Source of the DNA: Apium graveolens
Lineage: Eukaryota; Streptophyta; Magnoliopsida; Apiales; Apiaceae
NCBI RefSeq assembly: GCF_009905375.1
Contig: NW_027417566.1
Location: forward strand, 24,494-88,493
Length of the DNA stretch: 64,000 bases
Direction of reading: 5' to 3'
Shown here: positions 1 to 12,129 of the stretch, piece by piece
Numbering within the stretch: position 1 is the stretch's first letter
Layout of the letters: each line of letters begins with the position of its first letter
Program-made: the position numbers and the translations under genes
The notes under the pieces: generated by a model
Told to the model about the DNA's origin: nothing
What the model saw: only the letters and a program-made list of their open reading frames with translations
The model's database searches: none

Positions 1-254
1 AAGTTGAACTCGAGTGCAATTTGAGGCTAGTAATTAGCTTAAGAAGGATAGTGTTGGAGGTTTTTAGAAAGGATTTGATATTTTGAGGCTTGAATGGATG
101 AATGACTACTAGTAATCTTGATTTTTGAGTTTTAGTGCGAGAGTTTTGAGGTTTTTAGGAGCATATACGCTATACTGATCAGGACATTATGGATAGAATA
201 AGGTCTCATGTGATTTTTAACTTAGAAGCTTTGTTCTGAGAGTTTTTGAGGCAT

Positions 255-285
<31 letters not shown>

Positions 286-535
286 TACGAAGCAGAGATG
301 CTGTGTTGAGATTGGGGAGGATGAATAAGTTAACAGGATGAGAGCGATTTTCTAAGGTTATTGATGAACTTAATTAAGGACTGTCTTGGAGGTGTTCTGG
401 AAGCATATGTCATATCAGACGTGAAAGCGATGGATAAGTTAAACTCGTGTGCTTTTTGAGGCTAGTACAGATGGGCTTAGTGAGAATTAGGTTAGCAGAT
501 GTGTCTGACAGAACGGAGAAGCGCTCAACTAATTT
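1..535. repeat. GA-rich tandem repeat family, partial array
   Basis: This stretch carries landmarks that recur at 10440-12100 and 55430-56165: GAACTTAATTAAGGA, CTATACTGATCAGGACATTA, TTCTGAGAGTTTTTGAGGC and a (GA)n run at about 253-278. Unit length in the other arrays is roughly 370-460 bp. I found no long reading frame and do not recognise its origin. Confidence 0.75.
253..279. repeat. (GA)n microsatellite
   Basis: An uninterrupted GA run sits inside the repeat unit. It is two bases shorter in the right copy near 55915. Longer interrupted GA runs lie at the same place in other units, near 10905 and 11735-11795. Confidence 0.9.
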
Positions 536-1864
536 ATATAAAAACTTTTTGTCAGTGTTGAAGATGTGAGAAGCATTGTTTAGTACTTTCTACTTGTGTT
601 GCTCTGCAATTTTTTGAAAGTGCAAAAAGTGGTTCCCTGGATTCTTCAGACCCTATATAATACACAATCATGTTCAAATGAAAAACATAATAGCTTGGGA
701 ATCCATGAAAATCATTGTTAAACACTTTTTGTTTGTATTGCTCTGCAATTTTTTGAAAGTGCAAGAACAATGATTTTTTAGGGTTCTCCATGCGCGACTA
801 TAAAATTTAAAATATCTGATAAATAAAATTCGGTAATATATGCTGATATTTTTTAAATGAAAATTTCAGTTATACTGTATAATTTGTTTTTTTTTTGTTC
901 TGTAAATGCTTCTACATGTTTGTGTTATAAAGAATTGCTTATTATATACGAGGTTTTATGACACCGGTGCCTTAAATATGTTAAGTTTAAATTGACTTTA
1001 TCCTAAAAAAACAGGTATACATCTACTTTGGTGAATCTAAGCATGCAATTCTGCACCAGTTGATGTCTTTGGATGCCTGATGTAAGATCATCCTTTAGTT
1101 TCCGAAGGCTTTGATACCTATGCAGATTGGGATTGCAGCATGTGTGATGTCTCTGGGGTAGCATCATACAATGCTTAGCGAGATTGACTATAAGGTAAGC
1201 ATTGCTGGTTCATCTCGACTGGGTAAAACTTGATCAGTGCAAAAAAGAAACAAAAATAAATAAGTGAATTGCACAATAAACTGTATAAAATAAGTGCAAA
1301 AGCACAATAAAAAATCGAGAATACTTTGACTTGCACCTTAGAAAGTATAACCACTAAGGAGACCCATGATGGCTAACCCCTTCGAAGCTTCCTCGTCTGA
1401 CAATGTAAACAAATCCGGCGTTTGGTAACAAGCCCTAGTGTTGTTAACTGAAGCTTTCCGCGTCTCATAAGTTTAAAACATTACTGTGCAGAAAAACCAG
1501 GTTTTGGTTACCAAGCATATGTATCCTGCTGATTAGCATAACTGTTAACAATAACCACATGTATAAGGTAGGCAGTAACCTACTTGTGTTTTTAGAATCT
1601 TATATGTAATCTGCATTTTCTTTATCCCAACTTACATGTACAAGTATTGATATCAGGACATAAAAATCAAGTTAATTTTCAGCATAACTGTTGTTAATCT
1701 GTTTTTTTTGGGGGGGAGGTGGGGGACTAGGGTAACTCCGCCTATGTCACTACCTGACACAGCGGGTCCCAAGCCCGGATAAAGGAGGAGGGCAGAGGGT
1801 TCTTTATTTCTTATTGCATTAGCTATATTTTACGGACTATTCACTTGGTGTCCCAGACATTAAA
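536..1864. other. Non-coding stretch with dispersed repeats
   Basis: I see no gene here. The motif GCTCTGCAATTTTTTGAAAG occurs at 599 and 739 and again near 7853 and, with one change, near 12256. The stretch 1690-1800, containing CCCAAGCCCGGATAAAGGAG, recurs near 13335-13430, 27540-27665 and 57345-57450. The whole stretch has a diverged copy at 12130-13440, so it was duplicated before the retroelement arrived. Confidence 0.6.
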
Positions 1865-2605
1865 ATGTCTGATCTTCCTTTTGACAGTGTGCTTAACAAT
1901 TTCATAGTTGGAACTTGGAAGAGCTTCATAATAGGACTACCAATGTTTTCGGTAGCTTACCAAAAATTGAGAAGTTGTATATTGCATTAAAATTTATTCG
2001 GGTAATTTTCAGATCTCTTTACATTGTCCTTTTTAACTTGGCACAATACATCAATGTCTAATTGTCCGTGCTCTTTGTGTGCAACATGTTTCAAACTGCA
2101 GGACGTTTTCTGGAAACTCTTTCTGAACCGTTGCCTTCCCTAAAGACTCTAAATATCTCTGACATACGTTTTGATAAGTTGTCTGAGGTTTCTAGTTTGC
2201 TGTGCTTAATTCGGAGTGTTCCCAACTTGTGCAAACTAAATATTGTGGTGAGTCATGCACCATCACTTCATCTTATTCTGTGTCACTACAACTTAGCTAC
2301 TGTTTGTCATTTTTATAACATTTTCTCTATATTAGGCTGTGTGTTTAGTTGAAGGTGATCTCAAGAAATATCGGATAAAAGATTCTGGAGACTGTACCCT
2401 GGATCATCTTGAAATTGTCACCTTTAGTAACTTTAGAGGTCTTAGAGCCGATTTAGAGCTAGTCAAGTTTCTGCTTGCCCGCTCTCCATTGCTGAAAAAA
2501 ATGCTCATTCACTACAGTGTATTCATTAAAATAAACAATGAAATTCCTCATGATAATAGGAAGGAGAGAATATTGGACCCCAGAGATTATGAAGCAATAC
2601 ACTGA
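1865..2605 (+). pseudogene. F-box/FBD-LRR protein relic
   Basis: This is a decayed gene of the plant F-box/FBD family, whose intact members recruit substrates to SCF ubiquitin ligases. The ATG at 1865 opens an F-box-like start (MSDLPFDSVLNNF). A frame change follows at once, leading to LRR-like NLEELHNRT and LPKIEKLYIAL (about 1911-2003). An LRR exon at 2102-2247 follows a CAG acceptor and ends at a GTGAGT donor. It splices in frame to an exon from 2336 after ATTAG. That exon holds the FBD signature LDHLEIVTFSNFRGLRADL, then LELVKFLLARSPLLKKMLI. Most of the F-box and the intervening LRRs are missing. The last codons before the stop at 2603-2605 derive from sequence antisense to the CBP60-like relic. 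A near-identical copy lies at 57518-58256. Confidence 0.75.
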
Positions 2606-3905
2606 TAATAAACAATGAAAGTTTAGGCCTTAATTCTGGGCTGACGAGCCTTTCAGTTTGATAGTTGAAGATCATATAATGCTGAAATTCCTCATCATAA
2701 TAGGAAGGAGAGAATATTGGACCCCAGAGATTTAGTTCAAGTGAATCTAATTGACTTGCTTGCTCCCACATATCGAACAATGGAGAATCCCAAGTGATAA
2801 ATTGACTAGGATTTTCTGTCATCATGTATGCCTATGTTTTCCCACTGATGTAAACATGGACCTCGTCGTTGATTATACTTGTGTTTGCATGGTCTATTAT
2901 TTCCTCCCATTTCTTGGGGCCAACTTTAGTATCTGCAGTCTGCACATGAATTTTGCGATCATAGCAAACATCACATAATTATGTTATCTGTTGTGATCGG
3001 TTTTTTTAATGGAGTACTCCTTAGTGGATTACTAATTGTAGTACATGTCCTGTTCTGTAATATTCTAAAAAGGAACATATTAGGGAAGATATTGTACTTC
3101 CACTAAAACTTCATTTAAGGCACTTCAAAGAACTTTTGCCTAAATAAAAGATGACAAATATATACAAGGGAAATTCTCAATGGTACCCTTATTCATGTAT
3201 AATGAGAGTAAATAAATCTAAACTAATTAAATTATAAAATTTGAAAAAGCTTTAAAATATACACTGAGAAGGAGCTGAAATAAAATAGGAGACGATGTCA
3301 TGCCCTGGAAGATCCCCCACAGTTTTCATGCCTAGAACCTTCTGATGTTTTCTTTTCTCTCTGCCAATATGTTTAAGCTGCGACAAGATCAAGTATAAAA
3401 ATATATATCAAAAAGTGTAGACCTGACAAACACATCAACTGTCTCAACTCTAAACTGAACCTTATGTTAAACTTGTGCTTATTGCTGTCAAAGAAATGTG
3501 GTATCACTTGTAACCAGCTGCTGGAATTTAATTTGGTGGACTGACCGCCATTATTCAATATTGAGTCAGAAGTTTAATTGAAGTGATTATGAACTTATGA
3601 GGTGCTGACATGTTACGCGATGATCTTTAAGGTCAAAGGATTCTGTCTCTGCTGGTTCAATTGTAGTTCGTGGAAAACTATCCACAGTTCTTGCCTCAAG
3701 GAATAACTTCGAAATTCTCGTCCAACCTGAATTTTGTGTGAAAGAAAGATTATCAATGTTGCAGATGCCTTCTTTTAGCTTCAGTGTACTAGTACCTTGA
3801 AGTACGGAAGAAGTCTTCTGAATTCCCGTTGATTGCTTCATAACCAGCACAATCACGCTTAAGGACCAGTATCTCAACCTCTATGGCAGCTTCAGGTCCA
3901 TTTTT
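2606..3905 (-). pseudogene. CBP60-like relic A (calmodulin-binding protein 60)
   Basis: Two separated pieces match the better preserved relic at 28046-29112. The upstream piece (about 3610-3905) holds LKLKEG, LSFTQNSGWTRISKL and TESFDLKDHR, which is the CBP60 central-domain pattern. The downstream piece (2606-2835) encodes ITWDSPLFDMWEQ and YYDEEFQHYM, the C-terminal exon seen in relic C. The exons that normally follow KDHR are absent. Intact CBP60 proteins are nuclear calmodulin-binding DNA-binding regulators of plant defence; this copy cannot make one. A 40 bp piece of the 3' exon is duplicated (2544 and 2689), and one copy is fused into the neighbouring FBD exon. Confidence 0.7.
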
Positions 3906-6900
3906 TACAACCTCTCCAGTTAGGCTATCAAGTATCAAGTAAAGCTAACTTGATAGAGTTACCTCTTTCTCCTTTAATTTACAGATAGTGAGGATTGGGG
4001 AACTGACCTTTTGCAAGAACTTGGACGCAAGAATCGTGGTTCCTAAGCATTCCTTTGTCTACGTGAAATGCCGGATGAAAGTGATAAAATATTTAGTACG
4101 ATTGCATAGGCGCGCGAGTATTTAAATTTTTTAAATTAACCTTTATTAAAAAAGTAGGATACTAATCGACAGCAGGTATGTGATGCAGGGGATTCGCTTT
4201 CTCCAGCTTTCTTGGATTCAAATACATCATGAATGGGATTATTAGGCTGCTAAAGTGATTTTCATAATATGTAAAATAATTTATATGAAATACTTGGGTT
4301 TCAATATCAATATTAAGTTGTAGATAATGTATCATCAGGGATGGCAAAGTAATTCAATCCGACGAATTGCCAATCCGAAACTCGAAATTTCACATTTGTA
4401 GAATCGATTTTTTGAATTTGTATATAGGTTTAATTTTTAAATCTGATTTTTTTGAATTTGAATTTTAGGTATATGTTTTATCCGAAACCTGCTTCGAAGC
4501 CCAAAATCCTGTCTAAACCCGAAATTCGAAAAAAATTAACTAATAACAAGAGTCAATGAAATATAATTATTGTATAATTTTAAGGTGTGCTAAGGTGATT
4601 TTTTTAGTGTTAAATCTAGTGCTAACAAGCTTCAAGTAACAAACATAAATCGTTATAAATGCAGTACATATAAATTATGAAAGACATATTACCTAAATAT
4701 ATTTTGACGCGATATATACATACCCTATTATTTTTTGTAATTGCACTAATTATATGTTGTTTTCCTAGCAAAAGAATGCGCAATCCAAAATATAACTAAA
4801 ATAATTCTTTAATCTTCGATAAAAAAAAGTAATGACGCAGCACGAAAACCTAATAAAAGCAAGCGATAATTCTCATCATAACTCTTAGATAAAAAATTCT
4901 TTACTACCTTTAATCCACAAGACAAACCTTAAATCTACGAAGATTTCTTGAATACACAAAACTCTTAAAGATTTAATTTCAATAAAAGATATCATTCATT
5001 ATATTATGTTGTTTACATCATATAGATTGATAACTCTAAAATAAAATAAATCTTAATTAAAAATAAAATATTAATTGTAATGCACAATCTCTACATCATT
5101 CGAAAAAATGTTTCGGATACAAAATCTCAATTTGGCATGATCATGCATCCTCAATAGCGTGATCATACAGTACTCAGCTCAGCTGCTTTTAATCTTCTCG
5201 CGTTCCATGATACTCTCGATATCAATATGTACGGAAATACTCTTACATCAAGTAAAGGAATTTATAGGAAAATATAAATACCAAGAATGTGTAAACATTT
5301 CTCGTGTTTGTCTACTTGTCGAACACACAAAATTCTTAAGATATCATTCTTCCGCTTATTACTAAAAGACACCTCATATTTATTGAAGTTGATTTTTTGT
5401 CATATGGTCATTTTAATACGCTGATAATTTTAGCAATTTTGGAGCATTTATATCGAAAAGGGAGTGTTGTCACCCGAAAAAAGCTGTTGAAAAACTCTAG
5501 CGGATCCTTACTTGTCTGTTTGGTCATTTTTTTTTCATTTTTTCGTACCATGAATGTATTTTTTAGTTGTTTCCAGCAATAGTAAAGATGAAAAAGCTTC
5601 TGCACATAACAAGAGTAGTTATGATTAAATTGGTAGATATGATTAAATTGGATGCCGTTGGCGAAGATCTCGAGATGGAATAACACAACCTCCAACTCCA
5701 CCCTTTTATTGGAAAACATATGATACACTGCCCAAACAACCCATAATTCCCTCACTCAATTGCAATCAAAACCCATTTTTTACTCGCTCTACGAATACCC
5801 ATTCTCTAATTATATACTTTGTTCATATCAAATTTTAACGCCATTGTATCCGTCCGCCCTTATCCCTTCCTTTTCATTGCGTGAAATACTTCAAAGACGA
5901 CAAGAGCATTGTATGTAATTAATCTTTCAAGGACAAAAACACTTTGACGAAGAGAAATAAGATCAGGTAAAAGCATTTTTAAGGCGATTCACCATCGCTT
6001 TAGGAGTCAACTTATAAACCACAAGCGTACGAACTTGAAGTCACTCATTTCCTTTGGTTCATTGCATTGGAAATTAAGACAATATAAGTCTTATTAATAT
6101 CTTTCAATTCGACATGGCCACGCCACCAATTTTGGATAATATGCCAAAAACTCCCGAAATTTTGGTTGGATGCATCTTATTCAACATTTAAGAACCTCAT
6201 ACATGGTATCTAACTCATCAAGAACTTTAATTGTTTCAATAGAAATTGTACATGAAATGCCTTCAAGAGCGTTATCAAAGTCAGATAACGTTTGTTGCAA
6301 GTAAGAGATCCTTAAAATAATCGTTAATGATTTTTCAAAATCTCTCTCATTATTCTTCCATCTACCATTCTTCCATCTACCATTAATATCCATCAGACAC
6401 GTAATAGGATTTCTCTCATTCTGAAATTTGGTTTATGATGAAAGTATGATATTGTGTTTTGTCTGCATTCCTTATGCACGAGCTCGTGCAATGTCAGTTA
6501 AAATTTTTTATATATTGGTACAGTCTACTTATGCTACGAGGATTTTTACACTTTTTTTCATCAAAACTGCATTCGGGTTTTTAGTGTTACCATACCTGAA
6601 GTTCTCTCTCAGCCTCTACCAAAGTGTCTGATACTAGGACTAATGAAATCGAAACCGAATTTGAACAAAAAATTATCGAAACTGAATTTGAAACCTTTAA
6701 AAACCGTCTACATTCAAATCGTCTAAACCCGATCTAAAACTGAGATTAAAATCGATTTTTCAGTTCTGATTATAGGTTGGAACCGAATTGTGAAAAACCG
6801 TATCGATCCATTAATTAATGCAAATAATTAATAAATACATATATTTTATATCAATTTTTAAAATAAAAAATACATAAATATACATAGAGTAAATACTGAT

Positions 6901-7513
6901 ACAATTTCTTCAACTTTGCTACTTAATATTAATTTTAGCAGTCTCTCGAACTATCAATCCACGGGAAATAGAACGGACGAACAAAAACTGTAAAATGTTT
7001 AACCTATTTCTTTTTAAAATTCCCATAAATTGTTTAACTTAATTTCTATAGCAACATTATCTTATTCACAATTTTAATATTTTTGGTACCAAAAAATTCT
7101 GATGTCGATGTCAATTTCAATGTCAATTTCAACGTTATATTAGACTTTACTAATCTACTTTTAATTATATACTTACATCAGATGGACAAACTATAAATAC
7201 AACTTCAAGACACGTCATTATACAAAGTTGTAAATAAAACCCCCACAAGTCTTCCTATAAATTATATTTTTGATGAATTTATGTTGACATGTATTATTTT
7301 TTTATCACTTAAAATATAACTACTAGTAATACATGTGAAATTTAAAATGATTTAAACTCCATTAAAAAGTCTAAGAATCAAAATGATGATTTTTTTGGAA
7401 GGGAACAATAAATTAATAAAAAACCACACGACACCTTATCAAATTGAACAAAAATGTAATAAAAGAAATTAAATTATTTTTTTCTTTGTTCAAACTTCAT
7501 CCGGGGGTATAGT
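3906..7513. other. AT-rich region without recognisable genes
   Basis: Only short frames are present, none recognised. Those at 5159-5365(+), 6181-6393(-) and 6428-6631(+) have no motif I know. CAGGGATGGCAAAG near 4336, followed by repeated CCGAAA/CCCGAAA phrases to about 4530, resembles the end of a short DNA transposon, but I could not find its partner end. A similar phrase set lies near 6640-6790. Confidence 0.5.
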
Positions 7514-7696
7514 TTCAGTCTAGGGGGGAGTATAGCTCTCGTACCGTGCAGACATCTTTTCCACACAGATTGCATTCGTGCTGCCTTTGCACGTGATCAT
7601 CGATGTCCTTTATGCACACATCTCCACCGCCTAGGTACCATTCTTTTTGCCTTTTTCGTACTCATTACCATCATCCTCGCCTATGTTTTGAGGTAG
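7514..7696 (+). pseudogene. RING-H2 membrane protein, 5'-truncated fragment
   Basis: Sixty codons read through without interruption to TAG at 7694-7696. They hold the second half of a RING-H2 finger (VPCRHLFHTDCIRAAF, then DHRCPLCTHLH) and a hydrophobic C-terminal segment (LGTILFAFFVLITIILAYV), as in small tail-anchored E3 ubiquitin ligases. The first half, with its start codon and CxxC pair, is missing; homology to the fuller copy at 10060-10337 begins at 7514. Here the bases at the histidine-phenylalanine junction are intact, unlike that copy. Confidence 0.7.
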
Positions 7697-8277
7697 TTTC
7701 TAGTCCTATGGTTTCCATTATTACTAGTATTATTACTAATTTCAAATATTTATTAGTTTACATATTAATTAAAGGTAAGATCTTCTAATCTTATGCTGAT
7801 AACAAGTATAGTGTCTTGATGAACTTAAATAAGATCTTCTATTGTTTGTATGGCTCTGCAATTTTTTGAAAGTGTAGGAACAATGATTTTCAGGGTTCTC
7901 CATGCGTGCAGGGAGATAATTTTCAAATGTTCACGGAGCTATACTCCCTCGCACAAAAATTATTTTTCAGGGAGTTATACTCCCTCGCAGAAAAAATATT
8001 TTTTTTCCCGTTTGTCAAATGTTCAATTTGTAGCACATTACACACTAACATTGCTTTTTTAGGGAGATAATTAAACAATTTGTAGTCGTGAATAATAAAT
8101 GCGCATGACTTATCAACAAATTTTCAAACAATCGACAATAATTTAAATCACATGTAATTCAAATCAGTAAATAAATAAATTATGCAAAGTTACAATTATC
8201 GATACGGAACCAAAAACAAAACTTCCCGATACTGAACCAAACATGAAATCGCTCTTACATGAGAGATTACATGAGAG
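7697..8277. other. Non-coding spacer with inverted short repeats
   Basis: This stretch contains another copy of the GCTCTGCAATTTTTTGAAAG motif at about 7853. GAGCTATACTCCCTCGCA at about 7937 and GTTATACTCCCTCGCA at about 7973 are related to each other and are inverted relative to GGGAGTATAGCTC near 7532. No gene seen. Confidence 0.5.
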
Positions 8278-9267
8278 CAGGCCTGTCAACGGATCAGATT
8301 CAGATCGGATTCATCTAAATTCATATTCAAATTCATTTAGATTTATCATATTCGGATCGGATCGGGTCACAACCCGGATATTTTACATGTCAATCCATAT
8401 CCACTCCATTTAATTTAATGGATAACGGATCAGATTTCGGATATCTATGAATTTATTAATATTTATTAATAATTTTTCACATATCACCACTCATCGTTAT
8501 TTAACATGAACAAAGGACACTCACTTCACTTTGTAAAACTATATCTTTAGTTTTATATAAATACATATACACAACTGGAAAAAACATGTTCGAGCATTAA
8601 CTTTCCTATGTTGCAAATAAATAAATTCAGATCAGAATGATTATACTATAGGCTAAATTAATACCGATTCTAGGCATTAAACAAATGTATGTATGCAGCA
8701 ACAACAAGCAATAAGGCATTCTCATCTTAACTGGCTTGAGAACTAGTAAGTTAAGTTTTGGTACACTATTTGAAGTTCATAAAATGTGATAGATGCGTCC
8801 AAAACAAAAATAATCATCAAAACTACATTCTAGCCATGGATTTCCCTCCTGGGACAAGTCTAGTGAGAAATCCCAACTTAACTTGCTTATACTGATCAAA
8901 ATTCAATTCCTGCACAAGAAATTAATCAATTGTAATAATCCTAAAAGAAATCTCGGTGAAAATAGTACATGTTCCTTCAAAAGAGGTGCTTCAGGTGCGT
9001 TTGAGTATATTATATACTATTTATTATAAATATATTAAATTATGTTATACTATATTATATATTTTTATATAATATTATATATATAACTAAACGGATCGGG
9101 TCATGGATAACCGGATTTGATTGACTTAAATCCATATTTAGTCCATTTATTATTCGGATCTCCCTTATCGGATCGGGTTGCGGATCGGAAAATTTTCAGG
9201 TCAGTCTATATACAGTAAACGAGACCCGGATTGGATCGGATCGGATCCCGATCCATTGGCACGTCTA
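8278..9267. mobile_element. Non-autonomous hAT-like element, 990 bp
   Basis: The left end CAGGCCTGTCAACGGATC and the reverse complement of the right end, TAGACGTGCCAATGGATC, match at 13 of 18 positions without gaps. Flanking octamers CATGAGAG (8270-8277) and CATGACAG (9268-9275) agree at 7 of 8, as expected of an old hAT target duplication. Subterminal regions are rich in GGATCGG-type repeats on both sides. No transposase frame is present. The right copy of the direct repeat ends inside this element. Confidence 0.65.
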
Positions 9268-10059
9268 CATGACAGAGAACAAAACCTGAAATTTAAATAG
9301 ATAATAAGCTCTCATAAATATCTTTATCATCCCGACTTATCACGAACAGTTATTATTCAAAAATAATTGATTATATACTTGACATCAGTGGGTGCTTAAG
9401 CAAAGTAATTAATACGAGGTAAAAGTACGTATTTTACCTAAATACTCTTGACTTTAGTTAAAAGACTTTTTCCAATCATTGTTGAATACCTTAAGATTTT
9501 AAAGAATTATTTAAAATCTAAATTGAATACTCCATGATTTCTAAAATCCTTCAAAATCTCAATTGAATACACCCTGTAATTATCTATTACATTTTTTAAC
9601 AATTAATATTTTTCATATATAATTCGTGTACTTTAGTATACTAAAATGGGTAAACACGAATATATTAGTTCCGGGTTAGTGTTACCAAATTGGTAAACGA
9701 ATGCAAATTTGAGCCAAATTCGCGTATAAGGTTTACGCGGAAAAATAAATTTCAAAACATGCATTTAGAAAAACAGATTGTTTTAATCGATCTTTGAAGC
9801 GAACCTTCCTCGTTATTTAACAGCTTCTTCCTCTGTTGCAAAGGGCGTGCAATCCGGATAACATATGTATCTTGTACTAATAACGCAGCGATAGACAACA
9901 ATTATGATATAGCTTTAGCCCCAAGCAATTTGCTAATAAACCAGCTTTAACCGTACGCTAATGAGATTATACCCCCTCTATATATCTTGATTATTCAACC
10001 CTAACCAGAAAAAAGCAGAGAGAAACAAACATATTTCACAGAGAGAAAGATATTTGACA
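9268..10059. other. AT-rich spacer, possible MITE end
   Basis: No gene seen. TTGAATACACCCTG near 9563, with nearby AATTGAATAC repeats, resembles the end of a common plant MITE, but no matching opposite end was found. The last 60 bases could be the 5' leader of the RING-H2 gene. Confidence 0.4.
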
Positions 10060-10337
10060 ATGTCTTCGCGAGCGTTTTCGAAAGCCATAGTTACGAGTGT
10101 CGTCATTCTAGAAGACACACAACAACTTTGTTGTTGTAGTATCTGTCTAGATACTTTCAGTCTAGGGGGGAGTATAGCTCTCCTACCATGCAGACATTTT
10201 TCCACACAGATTGCATTCGTGCTGCCTTTGCATGTGATCATCGATGTCCTTTATGCACACATCTCCACCAACTAGGTACCATTCTTTTCGCCTTTTTCGT
10301 ACTCATTACCATCATCCTCGCCTATGTTTTGAGGTAG
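10060..10337 (+). pseudogene. RING-H2 tail-anchored protein gene, frameshifted
   Basis: The ATG at 10060 opens MSSRAFSKAIVTSVVILED. The first RING cysteines follow (CSICLDTF), then LPCRH at codons 42-46. One base is then missing at about 10198-10201: CATTTTTCCAC here against CATCTTTTCCAC in the fragment at 7514. In the shifted frame the finger resumes (FHTDCIRAAF, DHRCPLC), followed by a C-terminal membrane segment and TAG at 10335-10337. The undisturbed product would be about 92 residues, a size seen for small RING-H2 E3 ligases with a C-terminal anchor. As written, the frame leaves the RING and runs on to about 10275. A sequencing error in the T run is possible, so the call rests on one base. 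Confidence 0.7.
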
Positions 10338-10439
10338 TTTCTAGTCCTATTGTTTCCATTATTACTAATTTCAAATATTTATTAGTTTACAATTAAAGGT
10401 AAGATCTTCTAATCTTAATAACTATTAATATGCCATAGT

Positions 10440-11742
10440 GTTGGAGTCTTGGAGGTGTCGACTAACTAGAACGAAATTTGATTTTTGACTTTTGAGTCCA
10501 AGGTTTTTGAGGTGCTTAGGAGAGGGCGTGTTTCTGAGTTTTTTAGGCGTTTAGGAAGAGGGATGCTGTGTTGAGAGTGGGGACGATGAATGACGTAACG
10601 GGCTGAGCTATTTTCTGAGGTTATTGATGAACTTAATTAAGGAGTGTCTTGGAGGTGGTCTGAAGCACATGCTATATCAGACATAGAGGGAATACGTAGG
10701 TTGAACTCGAGATTTTTGAGGCTAGTACCGATGAACTTAAGAAGGATAATCTTGGATGTGTTTATAAAGGAGATGATACATTGAGGCTTTAATAGATATA
10801 CGCTATACTGATTAGGACATTATGGATAGAATAAGTTCTCATGTGATTTCGGACTTAGAAGCTTTGTTCTGAGAGTTTTTGAGGCTTTAGGGAGTGGGGG
10901 GGAGAGAGAGAGTGAGAGAGAGAGAGGCAGAGATGCTGTTGAGAGTGGGGAGTATGGATAAGTTAACGGGCTGAGAGCGATTTTCTGAGGTTATTTATGA
11001 ACTTATTTAAGGAGTGTCTTGGAGGTGTTCTGGAAGCATATGCTATGTCAGATGTATGTCAGATGTAGAGGAGATGAGTAAGTTAAACTCGAGTGATTTT
11101 TGAGGCTAGTACCGATGAACTTAAGAAGGATAGTCTTGGATGTGTTTAGAAAGGAGATGATACGTTGAGGCTTTAATGGATATACACTATACTGATCAGG
11201 ACATTATGGATAGAATAAGTTCTCATGTGATTTTTTAGAAGCTTTGTTCTAAGATTTTGAGGCATCAGAGAGAGAGAAAGAGAGAGAGAAGCAGAGATGC
11301 TTAGGAGAGGGTGTATTTGTGAGTTTTTTAGGCGTTTAGGAAGAGAGATGCTGTGTTGAGAGTGGGGACGATCAATAACTTAACGGGCTGAGCGATTTTC
11401 TGAGGTTATTGATGAACTTAATTAAGGAGTGTCTTGGAGGTGTTCTGGAAGCACATGCTATGTCAGACGTAGAGGAGATGAGTAAATTAAACTCAAGTGA
11501 TTTTTGAGGCTAGTACCGATGAACTTAAGAAGGATAGTCTTGGATGTGTTCAGAAAGGAGATGATACATTGAGGCTTTAATGGATGAATAACTTCGAGTA
11601 CATCTTGATTTTTGACTTCTAGTGTGAGAGTTTTGAGGTTTTTAGAAGCATATACACTATACTGATCAGGACATTATGGATAGAATAAGGTGGTATGTGA
11701 TTTTTGACTTAGAATCTTTGTTCTGAGAGTTTTGGAGGCATT

Positions 11743-11781
<39 letters not shown>

Positions 11782-12100
11782 CAGAGAGAGAGAGAGTGGG
11801 AAGCAGAAATGCTCTGTTGAGAGTGGGGAGGATGAATAAGTTAACGGGCTGACAGATTTTTTGAGGTTATTGATGAATAAATTAAGGATACATAAGCATA
11901 TGCTATATGAGACGTAGAAGGGATGAATAGGTTAAACTCGGGTGATTTTGAGGCGAGTAGTGATGGACTTAAGAAGGATAGTCTAGGAGGTGTTTAGAAA
12001 GGAAATGATATGTTGAGGCTTTGATGGATGAATAACTTCGGGTGCATTCTGACTTGAGAAGAAGAAGCTATGTAGAGGGTAATTTGAGAGAAATTTTACT
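10440..12100. repeat. GA-rich degenerate tandem array
   Basis: The anchor TTATTGATGAACTTAATTAA or close variants occurs near 10621, 10992, 11405 and 11866, giving units of about 370-460 bp. Each unit repeats the order GGCTGAG..., GTCTTGGAGGTG, GAACTTAAGAAGGATAGTCT, CAGGACATTATGGATAGAAT and (GA)n. Unit length varies mainly through the GA tract and internal deletions. No coding sense was found. Confidence 0.8.
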
Positions 12101-12129
12101 TAAAATCTCAACGCTGAATTAGAGAGTTT

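Larger units (their letters stand above)
1..8374. repeat. Left copy of 8.4 kb direct repeat
   Basis: Base 1 corresponds to base 55661 and base 8374 to base 64000, in the same orientation. Colinearity is continuous, and the only differences I noticed are small deletions in the right copy (34 bases net). Both copies run past the window edge on one side. It carries a GA-rich unit, FBD and CBP60-like relics, a RING-H2 fragment and the start of a hAT-like element. Confidence 0.95.

Noticed and set aside
3373..3558. 61-codon minus-strand frame between the two CBP60-like blocks
   Set aside because: It falls in the region where CBP60 exons should be, but it has none of the family's residues; the frame is likely accidental.
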